64,000 nt of DNA, taken from Nematopogon swammerdamellus (lineage: Eukaryota > Arthropoda > Insecta > Lepidoptera > Adelidae). The stretch lies in NCBI GenBank assembly GCA_946902875.1, contig OX336342.1, forward strand, positions 11,091,523 to 11,155,522, read 5' to 3'. Positions 22,250 through 33,044 of the stretch are shown here, in pieces. The notes beneath the pieces were generated by a model, which worked only from the letters and a program-made list of their open reading frames with translations, made no database searches and had not been told where the DNA came from. The translations under genes and the position numbers were made by a program. The first letter of the stretch is position 1. The number at the start of each line of letters is the position of its first letter.

Positions 22250-23686
22250 CCGCCCTCTATTAAGGCTGATGAACTTGCATTTACGCTACCATTTAGTAAG
22301 CTATGGAGGGTGTGTGAGTGAGGGTATGTACGTGTGTGTTAGTGTTAATGTGTGATGATTTAGTGCGCGCGCAGTGTTCGCAGAACTGGCTGCGTTAATG
22401 ACGATTTACGCGGGGCCGAAACTGAAAAGTGTTGCCGGGAATGTAATCACGGCTGAAAACTGTGATTTAGATGGCTGCGAGAGAGATACGCTGGCGTCCA
22501 GTTTCGCTTTGAGCGCGCGATGTAGTTATATCTACGCTTTTGAGTAATAATCCTTAAAGTGCCGCCGCTACGAGCTCTGAAGATAACGCAATATTATAAC
22601 CTCGTGCGCTTGTCCCTCTGTCCATCACTTAATAACTAGTACGATGTTTAGTAATTAGTTTAAATCATATTGTTTCATAATATGAACCAATATTATTGTT
22701 ATTAAGAGTTTATACCTACTACGTCACATTGCTCCGCTTGATCCACTGTTATATGAACAATACTGCAACAATCACTCTGTACATTTTAAAAAATTGTAAT
22801 AAGGCTGCCTCAGCCGAACTAGAAGATTTTTTTTTATTTATAGGTTCATGTTTAGTTTTATTTTGTTAGATAGGTAAGTTTTGTTTTAGGTTAGTTTTAA
22901 TTAAGGTCTTTATTAATTTTTTGATTACTTAATTGCTTGAAAAATAAATAATGATTATTCGTAAAAAATTGTTAACTTACATCCAAACCGTCAATAAAAC
23001 CGTTATTATTCAATAAATATTTTAAATAATATCATTAAACTTTGCATATTAAATAACTCATATAAAGCAGTTTTCATTGGTTTATCATCATAATTTAAAA
23101 AAAAAAATTCATTCAAACACACGGAAACTACTAAATATAAATTTGCGATTACATAATTTGTGTAGGACGGTCTCTTTCGTTCTTTCACGGATTCTCTATC
23201 GCGCTATCCCGCCCTCTCTCTGTGTTACTCTTAACAGAAATACAGCGAAATATACTTTTATATACCTACCGAAAATGTGCTATTACCGTTTATAATAAAC
23301 GTACTTATGTACGCGCAGGCATCACAGTGGTCTTATTAAGTGGATAGTCCACTATTATTCATTCCCAAAATTTATTTGAAAACCACTCATTATGACCACA
23401 CAACGTTAAATTTAAGGGCCGGTTTCCGTGCGAACTCTCATATTCCTAGGTCATGATTGAAGTACCACTACCGCTTTAACGTGATATTATATGTCCAAAC
23501 CTCTACGTATAATTGTATACGTTTTCCGAAAATTAGTATAGATATTTTGGCTAGTGGCGGGATGTGCCACACACCCGGCGGATACTACACGGCCAGCCTT
23601 GTTGTCACAGATTGCACCGCGCCTCGGACCGCGCGACACGGCGGCGGCGGCGGCGTTATCTCAACACACCAGGAGCAGCGCTGCGC
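22250..23686. other. Non-coding stretch
   Basis: No supported gene. It contains a dispersed repeat at 22832-22945, annotated separately, and GC-rich DNA at 23560-23660. Confidence 0.45.
22832..22945 (+). repeat. Dispersed repeat F, copy 1
   Basis: TTTAGTTTTATTTTGTTAGA, AGGTTAGTTTTAATTAAGG and TTTTTTGATTACTTAATTG are the reverse complement of 30718-30835. Diverged but collinear over about 110 bp. Confidence 0.55.
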
Positions 23687-23713
23687 GGGGGGGGGGGGGG
23701 GGGGGGGGCGGGG
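23687..23713 (+). repeat. G run (22 G, then C, then GGGG)
   Basis: Near-homopolymer of G, adjacent to GCGGCGGCGG. It could form a G-quadruplex and is a likely sequencing-error site. Confidence 0.75.
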
Positions 23714-24597
23714 AGCTGAAAATCCGCCCGCCCTGTAGGCTCTACTGGACCAACATCAAGCTGTATTGTGACTAATTATATGCTCCGATGTTTGTTTATA
23801 AAGTGCCGCCGACAAAACAAGCGCACACTGTGTGCGTAGCCTATATACATACACTAATTGTTAAATTAATTACTAGTCAGCAAACAATGTTTGACAAATG
23901 TATTGGTCAAAAATAAAATCGGTGTTCGCCTACAGTTTGTTGTGACTTCGCCAGAAACTCTATTAGTTAAATTAGTAAGTACTTTATGACCATTAAACAC
24001 AAAACAATGTGTAGGTAAATAAGGTAAATACGCTAACTTATCACAAATTATGTAGGAGTCATCACAACATCACAAAACTTTATTCCGCTTGCTCAAAATA
24101 TTGTATGCGACGCTATTCACAACTTCAAACGTGATATTTTGTTGTGTACGCGAATTATTCAAAGGTGAACCTTCTGAAGCTCCGAATCTAATGAGAAGGC
24201 TGTAAACAAAAGCAATATATATATAACATCATAACTGTGATTATTATGTTATCAGTAGGGAAATTATGTTAGTTTAGTATTAATGGAAATATAAAGTTCA
24301 AACTCAGTTCAATTTAAAGTAATAAAACCTACCTGTAATATATTATATACAAGATTTTCCTTTATTTTATCATCTCACATATTCTTTTTTTTTTCTTCAA
24401 CCTTTGAAATGTGGCATTAGATTGTTCGCACACTAATTTTGTATTGATTTATTGTTTAACCTTCGATCAAAGGCAGCGTATTTCTGAGCGTATTTGAAAG
24501 CGGGTACTGCTAAACTCAAGTGCCAATTTGTATTTTTTAAATGAATTAATGAGAATACATTTCATTTCCTTCATTGTAACGAGCGTAAATATCTATA
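23714..24597. other. Non-coding AT-rich stretch
   Basis: No gene or repeat partner recognised. Confidence 0.45.
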
Positions 24598-25399
24598 TCT
24601 ATACATATAATAAAATCGTAAAGGTAAGAAAGTCTGTACATTGAATATATTCGGAAAAAAACTAACCAGGGGGGCTTAAAATGAGATACTGAACATTTTA
24701 GAACAGTTTTTAAAATTTTTGTTTGTTTGTTTGTTTGTCTGTACGCGCATCACGCAAAAACCACCGAACGGAATTAGACGAAACTTTGTATAGTGGCAGT
24801 TTATATGCCGGGTTAACATAATACGTAAAAAAAAATAACAAAAATAAAAAAAAATTAAACAATAATAAAAACATTATTGCGCGTTTAAAATCACGTAGTC
24901 CAAAGTGCATAATTATATCTTGAGAACTGGCAGCAAATACAATTTGAATAAAATATTCATTCGAAATTTAAAAATAAGTAGATACAACGAAAATGACAAG
25001 TTCTTCTTTTTTATAACTTGAACACAATAGTCTATGCATATCTATTCTTTATTCTTTCTATACATATAATAAAATCGTAAATGCAAAAATGTCTATTTGT
25101 ACGCGCATCTCGCAAAAACCACTGAACGGAATTTGACGAAACTTTTTATAGTGAAATTGTATATCCCGGATTAAATAATAATTAAAAAATATATTAAAAA
25201 TCACGTAATCCAAAGTAATGGTAAAAAACAATTTTAAATGTCATGTTGACAACGGAGAACTGTCATCTCGACGTGAGCTGGCCAGTGACAAATTGTTTGA
25301 TAAATAAAAAAAATTATTGAAAGTCGAAGTTATGTCGCTGTCATTGGTGCAATAACGGCTTCGCTCGCGTGAAATTCGTATTTCAAAAAAAGAAAGTAA

Positions 25400-26060
25400 G
25401 TAACTAAAGGCGGGCCCGAAGGCGGATCTGCGCTCACGTAAACGATATTCTTTCTCGATGAAAGTAACTATGGGCGAGGCCGCAGGCCGAGCTGCGTTCA
25501 GGAAAAAGCTAAACCATATTGAAGAAAGTAAGTAACTAATGCGAGTCCGAAGGCCGGGCTACGTTCGGATAATTGAAAAACCATCTCGAAGAAAGAAAGT
25601 AACTAAGGGCGAGGCCGAAGGCCGAGCTGCGTTCAGGAAGAAGCTTACCATCTTGAAGAAAGTAAGTAACTAAGGCGAGGCCGAAGGCCGTGCTCTATTC
25701 GCGAAGACCATAAACCATCTCGAAGAAAGCAAGTAACTAAGGGCGAGGCCGAAGGCCGAGCTGCGTTCAGGAAGAAGCTAAACCATCTTGAAGAAAGTAA
25801 GTAACTAAGGGCGAGGACGAAGGCCGTGCTCTATTCGGGAAGACCATAAACCATCTCGAAGAAAGCAAGTAACTAAGGGCGAGGCCGTAGGCCGAGCTGC
25901 GTTCAGGAAAAAGGTAAAAATTTTTGAAGAAAGTAAGTAACTAAGGCGAGGCCGAAGGCCGAGCTACGTTCTGACAAATGATAAACCATCTCGAAGAAAG
26001 CAAGTAACTAAGGGCGAGGCCGAAGGCCGAGCTGCGTTCAGGAAGAAGCTAAACCATCTC
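25400..26060 (+). repeat. Minisatellite array, about 10 units (copy B)
   Basis: Units recur every 65-72 bp (starts near 25410, 25472, 25540, 25608, 25673, 25742, 25809, 25878, 25952, 26011). Each has GGCGAGGCCGAAGGCCGAGC followed by a GAAGAAAGTAAGTAACTAA spacer. The core GGCCGAAGGCC is itself nearly palindromic. Confidence 0.8.
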
Positions 26061-26153
26061 GAATAAAGTTAATTAATATTAAGATTGAGTTAATTTAATT
26101 TAAATTTTATTATAAAGTCCACGCTTCTGACGGCAAATATACCGTGCATCCTA

Positions 26154-26548
26154 GAACCTTGCGGTTATTCCCGGCTGGATGGCAAGAGGCCCGATGCTAT
26201 CACGTTAGTGCCATGGACTATTTTCACATTGGCTCCAAGTCATGTTAGGACATCTTCAAGAGCGGCTGGCGCGGCCGAGGCTGGGGCGGAGAGCCTCAAA
26301 CGCAACAAATATAGAAATATAATTCAAGATTTCGAATTTGTTGCGTTTGCGGTTGAAACCCTCGGTCCGTGAGCAGTGAAGCCAAAAGAGGCTTGGGCCT
26401 CTGCTGGTTGACGCAACTGGTGTCCCGCCATCAAGGGCTTATGTACTTCATTCAAAGGGTAAGCCTTGCCATCCAGCGGGGTAATGCCGCAAGTGCTCTA
26501 AGAACATTTGAAAATGCCCGTTTTGATAGTTATTTTAATGTTTGTTAG
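26154..26548 (+). pseudogene. Captured C-terminal end of a LINE reverse transcriptase (copy B)
   Basis: Plus-strand reading EPCGYSRLDGKRPDAITLVP W, then AEAGAESLKRNKYRNIIQDF, FAVETLGP and a premature TGA caused by a one-base loss relative to copy A. Downstream it reads RVSLAIQRGNAASALRTFEN and ends at TAG 26546-26548. Same segment and order as 15112-15537. Both copies are broken at different places, so neither has been kept for its protein. Confidence 0.7.
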
Positions 26549-26639
26549 GTAGGTTTTAATTCTTTAGTTACTTTTTTATTTTTATGAAATAAATAGATTG
26601 AGTAAACGATATTATATTCTATCGAAGAAATGAAGTCTT

Positions 26640-26935
26640 TAAGGGCGAGGCCCGAAGGCGGAAGAGGGTTTTTGGTTTACCTGAACGCAGCTCGGCCTTC
26701 GGCCTCGCACTTAGTTCCTTCCCTTCTTCCAGAAGGTTTATCGTCTTCCTGAACGCAGCTCGGCCTTCGGCCTCGCCCTTACTTACTTCCTTTATTTGAG
26801 AAAGGTTTATCGTTAACCTGAAAGCAGCTCGGCCTTCGGCCTCGCCCTTAGTTAGTTACTTTCTTTGAGAAGGTTTATCGATTACCTTAACGCAGCTCGG
26901 CCTTCGGCCTCGCCCTTAGTTACTTACATTCTTCT
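26640..26935 (-). repeat. Minisatellite array, about 5 units (copy B, outer)
   Basis: CAGCTCGGCCTTCGGCCTCG units with TTATCGTCTTCCTGAACG-type spacers, inverted relative to 25400-26060. Homologous to 14690-15010. Confidence 0.75.
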
Positions 26936-26980
26936 TTGGAATACGAATTTCACGCGAGCGAAGCCGCGGGCAACAGCTAG

Positions 26981-28832
26981 TCGTAAATAAAAGTAATTTT
27001 GATATATTCCATAGGCAATGAACAAAATTACCAACTGTCTCATTCGAGTGGATTAACTCGTGTCGCGGGTTAAATAAAATCACAACTCGGAGGAGAGGTG
27101 CGGGGCGGGGTGGGGCGGGGCGCAGCGAGGGCAGGAGGTGAACAAACTCGAAAGGCACATTTAAATGAACCGCTAAACCTTCATAAATAACATTATTCGA
27201 AGGTTCTATTACTTTCCCTTTTAACTCTGTTGAAGCGAACGACTAATTTACATTCTCATAAATGTATTTTCCAAAGCAACCACACAGAGCCTCCTAGGCC
27301 GCGCGAGAGCTGAGCAGACTCCCTTCCCCATTATTTATTGGGCCGCATTACAGAGATAGCACATTTTATACATAAGTTTATTATTTAGATTATCAGCATG
27401 TCTATATTTGTTTTGGAATTTAACTTTTAATGTGTAACTTTGTATTTGTATACGAGGAAGTACATATATAAGAAACAATCACATTTTATTGCGTTCAAAT
27501 ATTCACATTTCCTGTACCAGAAAATTGAAAAGTTAAAATTTCCTAAATATTTAATTGAAAGAATAAAATATGTTTGTATAATAGGATACATGCTGGGCAG
27601 GAGCGGAGCTCGTCGATTTGGGGAGTTAATGATTCCCAGATTTCACATTATCGCGCACCTCCCACGGGCAATAAAGATTTTCAGAAGGGCTGATAATGGC
27701 CGCCTACATTTATCCGAGTGTAATAATTAAACCACCCGGCCGGGGACCCTGCGGCCCTGCCCCTGAGTAAACACATTTAAATTATACCGAATGAGTTATG
27801 TGGGGAAAATTAGGTACATTTCAAAGGAATCGCTTTGTTTTATGGGGAAATTTTCATTTGTGTTTCAAACTCTATCTGCGATAGAGTCACGCGGTTTGAC
27901 CTTTTGCGGGCGCGTTACTAGTGATAATGAAATGTGGTGGTTTTTGGTAGGCGAACTTTTTGTGTACTTGTTTTGTTCCATATTAGTAATGTTCAAGCGA
28001 TTCGGGGGCGAGCGATAAAAGTATTTATCGGTATTCGAGAGGCAGTATATGTAAAACAATATAATTACTCATCGATACCCTTATATCTTCAACCCAGTTT
28101 ATATTATATTTAAAGTATATAAGTATGTGTGTATAGTATATTATAAGAGTTGACGTACATTTCAATATTCATTTTTCTTATTGTATGTACCTATGTAATT
28201 ATGTATACCTACATAAGGATCTATATTGGTTGTATGTATCAATGTAAAATTTGTCCATGTAAGTTATGTATTTATATGTCACTATTTCCGCCTACGCGTT
28301 TTCCACATCCAAAAGGTTAGTCCGTAAAGAATGCCGCAACTCTCCTTTTGTGACCCTTTTATATAAGGGTGTACAATAAAGTATGTTTTCATTTCAGTTT
28401 TCATCCTCAAAAAAGTAACATCTTTCTTGTAATGTAATAATTACAGTTTTCGTTATTACTATGGCTTCACCGGTATGATGTTTAAGATTGAGACTGTACT
28501 CTGGCTGAAGCATATTGTACTGCTGTAGCTGGCAACACAAGGATGTCATGTCCGCACATAACGCCTATTTACACCCTTACACGAACGTAGGTCATGTTCC
28601 CGATTAACATGGATCGTTTAGTTCTATGGGCATTAGGTCGACTTTTCGTGTGTCGACTGTGTTGATAACAAACCATATTTCGAACTTAGTGAAAAGTACC
28701 TGAGCATATTGGGTGTTCCAGTTCGACCGGGATTTGCTTACGACTACGGGATTTATCGTTGAATGAGCTTCCAAAAAAGGTCAGCAAATGTTTTGTCTAG
28801 GACTCGTATTTTTCGAGATAATCCCCTTCTTT
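26981..28832. other. Non-coding stretch with a motif-dense patch
   Basis: 27595-27770 mixes AT-rich homeodomain-like cores (TTAATGATT, TAATAATTAAA) with GC-rich words, unlike the surrounding simple AT-rich DNA. This could be conserved regulatory DNA, as an inference only. No gene is supported. Confidence 0.3.
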
Positions 28833-29065
28833 TTTATGTAATCCGGTATGGATGGCTGAGTCGGAGGGCCCAAAGCGCATGCTCCGAACAGCCAATATCA
28901 CCTCCGAGAAGGTAGGTGCCATACCGGAGACTTCCCTGGATTGCTGGCTATACTGAACTAGAAGAGAACACAACCGAGGCTGCTATGCGGCCATCTTACA
29001 TCCAGTACGGTGGTACCAACAGTCGAATAAAATTTTTGAGCCTACCACCTAGTAAAGGGCAAGGG
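28833..29065 (-). repeat. SINE-B, good copy (minus)
   Basis: The T-run and ATGTAATCCGGTATGGATGG, CTGAGTCGGAGGG, AATATCACCTCCGAGAAGG, GCTATACTGAACTAGAAG, GCTGCTATGCGGCCATCTTA, GGTGGTACCAAC and CCTACCACCTAGTAAAGGG. Collinear with 58890-59130 and, inverted, with 8485-8680 and 44186-44310. Confidence 0.65.
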
Positions 29066-29327
29066 AAAGGAGTTTAAAGGTCATTCTTCGAAATTGGGTA
29101 TGGTTTTGTCGACACTCTAATTCGCATAAAAGGAGTACTAGGAAAAAATGCTACAGATTTTTTTTAAGTTTGCTAAATGAGGATTCCTGTGGTGGTGGTA
29201 AGCATATGCAGTCGAATCAAGCTGTATGCTATCAGCTCTAAGCGTAAGCTAACTAATCTAAATAGGCCTAATAGTAGGTATACCGTGTGTTCGTTCCAAT
29301 AGACTCGCCAAGAAGAATACTTGCACC

Positions 29328-29733
29328 ATTTTTTTAGGGTTCCGTATCCGTCGTACGGGACCCTATTACTAAGCCTACGCCGTCTGTCTGTCTGTCTATC
29401 TGTCTGTCCGTCTGTCCGAGGGCTGTATCTCTTGAACTGTAATATTTAGCCCGTTGAAATTTTCGCAGAATATGTGTTATTATGGCCGATATAACAGCAA
29501 ATAATAAAAATAAGAAAAATTAAAAAATTCACGGGGTCCCCATATAAGAAACTTAAAAGTTATGCGCGCCATTTACCGAAAAGAGTATGAAGCATTTTAA
29601 CTAATCATGAATTTTAACTAATATGAAGCATTTAATAAAACACACCATAGATGGCGTGCGTGGCGCTGACCATGGGATGGCGATACGGAACCCTCGGTGC
29701 GCGAGTTCGACTCGCACTTGGCCGGTTTTTAAT
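29328..29733 (+). mobile_element. D-repeat, full-length copy
   Basis: Begins TTTTTTTAGGGTTCCGTATC and ends GATACGGAACCCTCGGTGCG followed by GAGTTCGACTCGCACTTGG. The two ends form an inverted repeat around GGTTCCGTA / TACGGAACC. Interior: a TCTGTCTGTC run, a GTTATTATGGCCGATATAAC block and GGGGTCCCCATATAAGAAAC. Other copies: 38373-38850, 44540-44895, 50058-50310, 58290-58680 and fragments. No coding capacity. MITE versus SINE is unresolved; the GTTCGACTC word resembles a B box. Confidence 0.6.
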
Positions 29734-29757
29734 TTTGTTTTTTTATAGTAAGTTCGA

Positions 29758-29930
29758 CATGTGGCGCCGAGCCACCCGTATGGTGTCTAGCGACGCCCAT
29801 GGACAATCGGTCGCATGTGGGGGTTTCGAATGCCATGCCGACCTGACAGGTGCCTATTCGCGCATCTTATGAAGGACGCGAGACTGTACTTGGGGGGAAT
29901 ATGTGGGCAGAGAGACTGTACCATATCTCA
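29758..29930 (-). pseudogene. LINE reverse-transcriptase C-terminal remnant
   Basis: Aligns by eye with 31862-32060: both have ACATGTGGC, CGATGCCCATGGACA or its variant, CGAATGCCATGCCG, CGACAGG-GCC and GGCTGTACTTGGGAGG or variants. On the minus strand this is the end of the LINE polyprotein described at 31862-32830. Too short and diverged to read as an ORF. Confidence 0.5.
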
Positions 29931-30032
29931 TAAGATTTATGGGCCGACATGTATAGTTTGTAAGTTATATTTGCAATGTTGAATTACACCTTCTTTTGGG
30001 TGAATTTGTCTGTCTGCTGCCTGATTATCCAA

Positions 30033-30135
30033 CCTACATAGCGTCACGCCTGTTTCCCGGTGGGGTAGGCAGAGACAACGGATCTCCACGTGCCACGATC
30101 CTGACACACCTCTGCCGCCTCTTCCACCTCGAACT
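30033..30135 (-). repeat. LINE 3'-end fragment
   Basis: CATAGCGTCACGCCTGTTTC through CACCTCTGCCGCCTCTTCCA is nearly identical to 13131-13217, the 3' end of the LINE fragment at 13120-13508. Only about 95 bp survive. Confidence 0.75.
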
Positions 30136-31758
30136 ATAAAATACTAGTTGCCTAGATATACGCTAGTTATTTAAGTAGTTTATAATTTTTAGTCAGTTTA
30201 ACTTTGTAATATTTCATTTTATTAGTCATTAATTGTTAATCCTGGTAACTTTTTATTTATTTTTTCATTCTTTTGATTAATAAACGATTGCAGTATGTTA
30301 TCGAATAGAAAAGCTATCGACTTTACGTGCCTGCAGTCTCCATTAACGGCGAGCAAGCGAAGCGTACGCGGTGTTCGGTTAGCAGTGCTCCTCCGCGCGC
30401 CGCCGCCGCCGCCGCCGACGCCCGCTGCGCTGCAGCGCGGCGCGGAAGCGGCTGTACAAACCGCTCTCCTTGTACACCTTTAATGGCCCGTCTTACCTGC
30501 CGCGCCCCGCCAGCCTCCTCCCACCCCCGCCCCGCACCTCCCTCATCTCTGGATTATGTTCAGAGAAAGTTATACACTATCTATACAGTCCGCTGAAGCG
30601 ATTGTTGACTTTCATTAAATTGCTATTAATCGAATGCGGCTCTACCAATGCCCAAGAATGTACGTTAATGTCACTAAATAGAATATACTCAGTTGTTACA
30701 AATGTTTTTCAGTATTTTTATTAATTAAGTAATCAAAACAATTAATAAAGATCTAAAACTAATAACTAAAACTAACCTAAAACATAACTTACCTATCTAA
30801 CAAAATAAAAATTAACAAGAACCTATAAATAATAATAATATACTTAGTGTCAATTATATTGGTTTATTGGTTTAATTATTATTCGTAGTCAAATGGATTT
30901 TATTCTTGAATTCGTCATCTTACATTCAGAATAGCAACTATAAAGCAACAACACTGACTTAACGAACAATGACAAACATATAAAAAAAACAACGATAAGG
31001 ACTGTATAGAACCAAGAGAAAAAATAATGAAACTGTCTTATGCATATAGATCCTACTACCTACTTATTTAATGTAGCATTAATAGACTTGACAATGAAAT
31101 ATATAAACATGGTAAATAAAATAGCATTAAAAGAATTGTCTATTTACATATTATATCAAATTATATATTGAGATATGCTTACGTTACCTCGAATTGGAGC
31201 AAATCCAACGGTACATTCTGACAAGATAAATATTTTAACTTTATTTTACAGATGGACATAAGAGATCGAAAGAAAGTTAGAGATCTATTTCGTGTTGAAT
31301 CTTGCTGAAAGTAAGAAAAGTGAATCGGATTGCACCGCATAGAGATCGGTTGATCTCATCTGATCGAGTATTGGAGAAACGAAATTTCGAAATAAAGTAG
31401 CAGTTCGAAAGACATCACGAGAATTGATAGATTCCGCTGCCTGTAGTCAGTGCGCTTCGTGGAACTATTGTGGTAGCAAAGTGCACTAGTGGATGAGCGG
31501 GGAAATGGAAAAACAAAGCAAAACTACTGGCAGGTGGGTGAATAAAATTAAAGTTCCCGACGTTTCTTAGGAACTAGAACTGCTTTAAACTTTAGTGAGA
31601 ACTGTACTATGAGACTTTCTGAAGACTAGGCCTTTTCATAATGCCGCCGGTTCAAACTTTGATCAACCTAAAACATGTAAAAACATTTTTTCTATAGTAC
31701 ACGATCTTAAAAAAATAGGACAATCGGGAAAAAATATGGGCTCTCACGTAAGCTGAAG
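30136..31758. other. Non-coding stretch with a GC-rich patch
   Basis: 30385-30545 is GC-rich with CCGCCGCCGCC words and keeps frames open by composition. Repeat F copy 2 lies at 30718-30835. No gene is supported. Confidence 0.4.
30718..30835 (-). repeat. Dispersed repeat F, copy 2
   Basis: Reverse complement of 22832-22945: TTAATTAAGTAATCAAAACA, ACTAAAACTAACCTAAAAC and CCTATCTAACAAAATAAAA. Confidence 0.55.
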
Positions 31759-31797
31759 GTCTAGCTGAAGGTAATGACTCATTACCTTCAGCTAGAC
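31759..31797. repeat. 39-bp perfect palindrome
   Basis: Two 19-bp arms around one central base, GTCTAGCTGAAGG... to ...CCTTCAGCTAGAC. The GCTGAAGG word also occurs directly to the left (31752-31759), and ACTCATTAC is repeated to the right, so the palindrome lies in a small cluster of local rearrangements. Confidence 0.8.
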
Positions 31798-31861
31798 TCA
31801 TTACTAATGAGTATACACACAAATTTGATAATGGTAATGATTTTGTTTTATATAATGCGCG

Positions 31862-32830
31862 ACATGTGGCATCGTTTCACTTACGAGTAGGTGACTTACG
31901 ATGCCCATGGACATTCTGTGATGCACGGGGATTGCGAATGCCATGCCGGCCCGACAGGAGCCTTTTCACGCCCCTTTTGAAAAATCCCAGGCTGTACTTG
32001 GGAGGAAATAGATGAGCATGGAGTGCGTTCCACATTTTCCCGGTTCTGTGAATAAAAGACCTACAGAACCTGTTGGTGCGCATCCTCGGTAGGTCGATTG
32101 TATAGGGGTGCATCCCCTGCCCAGTACGCGTAGTGCGGAGGTGGAATGGGGACGAAGGAATCGCGTTAAACAGCTCCTCCGAACACTCCCCGTGAAATAG
32201 ACGATAGAACACACTTAGGGAGCCGATGTCTCTACGGAGTTGCAGCGGTTCTAAGTCGGGTTTGACACCAAAAAGGCTTCCTGGCCCCTTCCTGGCTCCT
32301 TTGGCTCCTTTCGTGAACACTCGGCTCGAAACGAAACGTAACAAAAACTACATGCACCGCCTCAACATTAGGTTAGGGTTAATATAGTTAATATATAATA
32401 TAGTATATAATATAATTTATATTAACCCTGGTTATTTTTTTTTAAACCACCTAAACATCACTCATACCACACTTTCCTTCGAGCCGAAGTCTGCCGAAAG
32501 GAGCTAAAGGAGCCAGGAACGAGCCAGGAAGTATTTCAGGTGGCGCACCGGTTCTAAGTCGCGGGACACCACAGAGTCATCCACAAGTCGCACGGCACGA
32601 CGCTGAATTGAGTTTAGAGATTGAGGTGCGAGCAGAACTTCAAGCAAGACCTAACCTGCGTTTTATACAATGTCAGTTTTTGGCCCGCCGCCGCCGTGAA
32701 GTACCGCCGCACCTTGTTGAGTACACCCAGCTTTTTTGGGGCCAGCTTGGCCTTGCCCTCAATGTGACGCCGTAAGTTTAAGTCGTGCGCCAGTTCGATA
32801 CCGAGGACCCCGAGGTGGTCGGTTCATTTA
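31862..32830 (-). pseudogene. LINE reverse-transcriptase C-terminal region, rearranged
   Basis: Reading right to left, 32830-32660 gives HLGVLGIELAHDLNLRRHIE then GKAKLAPKKLGVLNKVRRYF, the thumb or post-polymerase part of a jockey/RTE-type reverse transcriptase. After a frame loss come RRAVRLVDD-like and DLEPV words. From about 32270 an open frame gives LQLRRDIGSLSVFYRLFHGE CSEELF, HPYTIDL, FIHRTGKMWNALHAHLFPP and FKRGVKRLLSGRH, the classic C-terminus of these ORFs. The polymerase catalytic motifs lie upstream of the preserved part and are missing. An inverted duplication with an AT-rich hairpin (32276-32532) interrupts it. Relatives are at 29758-29930 and 39990-40440. Confidence 0.65.
32276..32532. 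repeat. Inverted duplication with inner AT hairpin inside the LINE remnant
   Basis: About 32276-32330 (CTTCCTGGCTCCTTTGGCTC, CACTCGGCTCGA) is the reverse complement of about 32479-32532 with a few differences. Between them, about 32374-32437 has AGGGTTAATATA and TATATTAACCCT arms. LINE relatives do not carry this duplication. Confidence 0.6.
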
Positions 32831-33044
32831 AGCGAAGTACTTTGAAAGGAAGGAGCTGGTGTGAATGCCGTTCTTTTCGCACTAAAAGCGCACACACGAT
32901 AATGACCGTTTTAATTAAGTTTTTGTATTGATTTTGTGTATTTTTATTGCATTTATTAATTAATGTATGTAAAATTATTGTCTTGTCAAAATGTAAAATA
33001 AAGGATATAAAATTATAATGATAATGATAATTCTTTATTTCTTA
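32831..33044. other. Non-coding AT-rich spacer
   Basis: Nothing recognised; ends in an ATGATAATGATAATTC run just before the SINE copy. Confidence 0.4.

Larger units (their letters stand above)
24598..26980 (+). mobile_element. Helitron-like element, copy B (plus)
   Basis: Starts TCTATACATATAA at 24598, preceded by A (24597). It ends CAACAGCTAG at 26980, followed by T. An A-TC...CTAG-T arrangement is what Helitron insertion between A and T predicts. A second leader with the same start word begins at about 25057, and the two leaders share GCGCATC-CGCAAAAACCAC-GAACGGAATT-GACGAAACTTT, so the leader is tandemly duplicated. Then come about ten 67-bp GC-rich monomers (25400-26060), a LINE-derived core (26154-26548) and about five monomers in opposite orientation (26640-26935). 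It encodes no protein of its own, so it is non-autonomous. It is the inverted homologue of 14673-16970. Confidence 0.7.

Noticed and set aside
25400..26060. CRISPR-like array (regular repeats with spacers)
   Set aside because: The spacers are as conserved as the repeats, so it is a plain minisatellite; the genome is eukaryotic.
30295..30724. Overlapping Pro/Ala-rich frames that resemble a low-complexity protein
   Set aside because: Three phases stay open together because of GC-rich composition; no motif in any.
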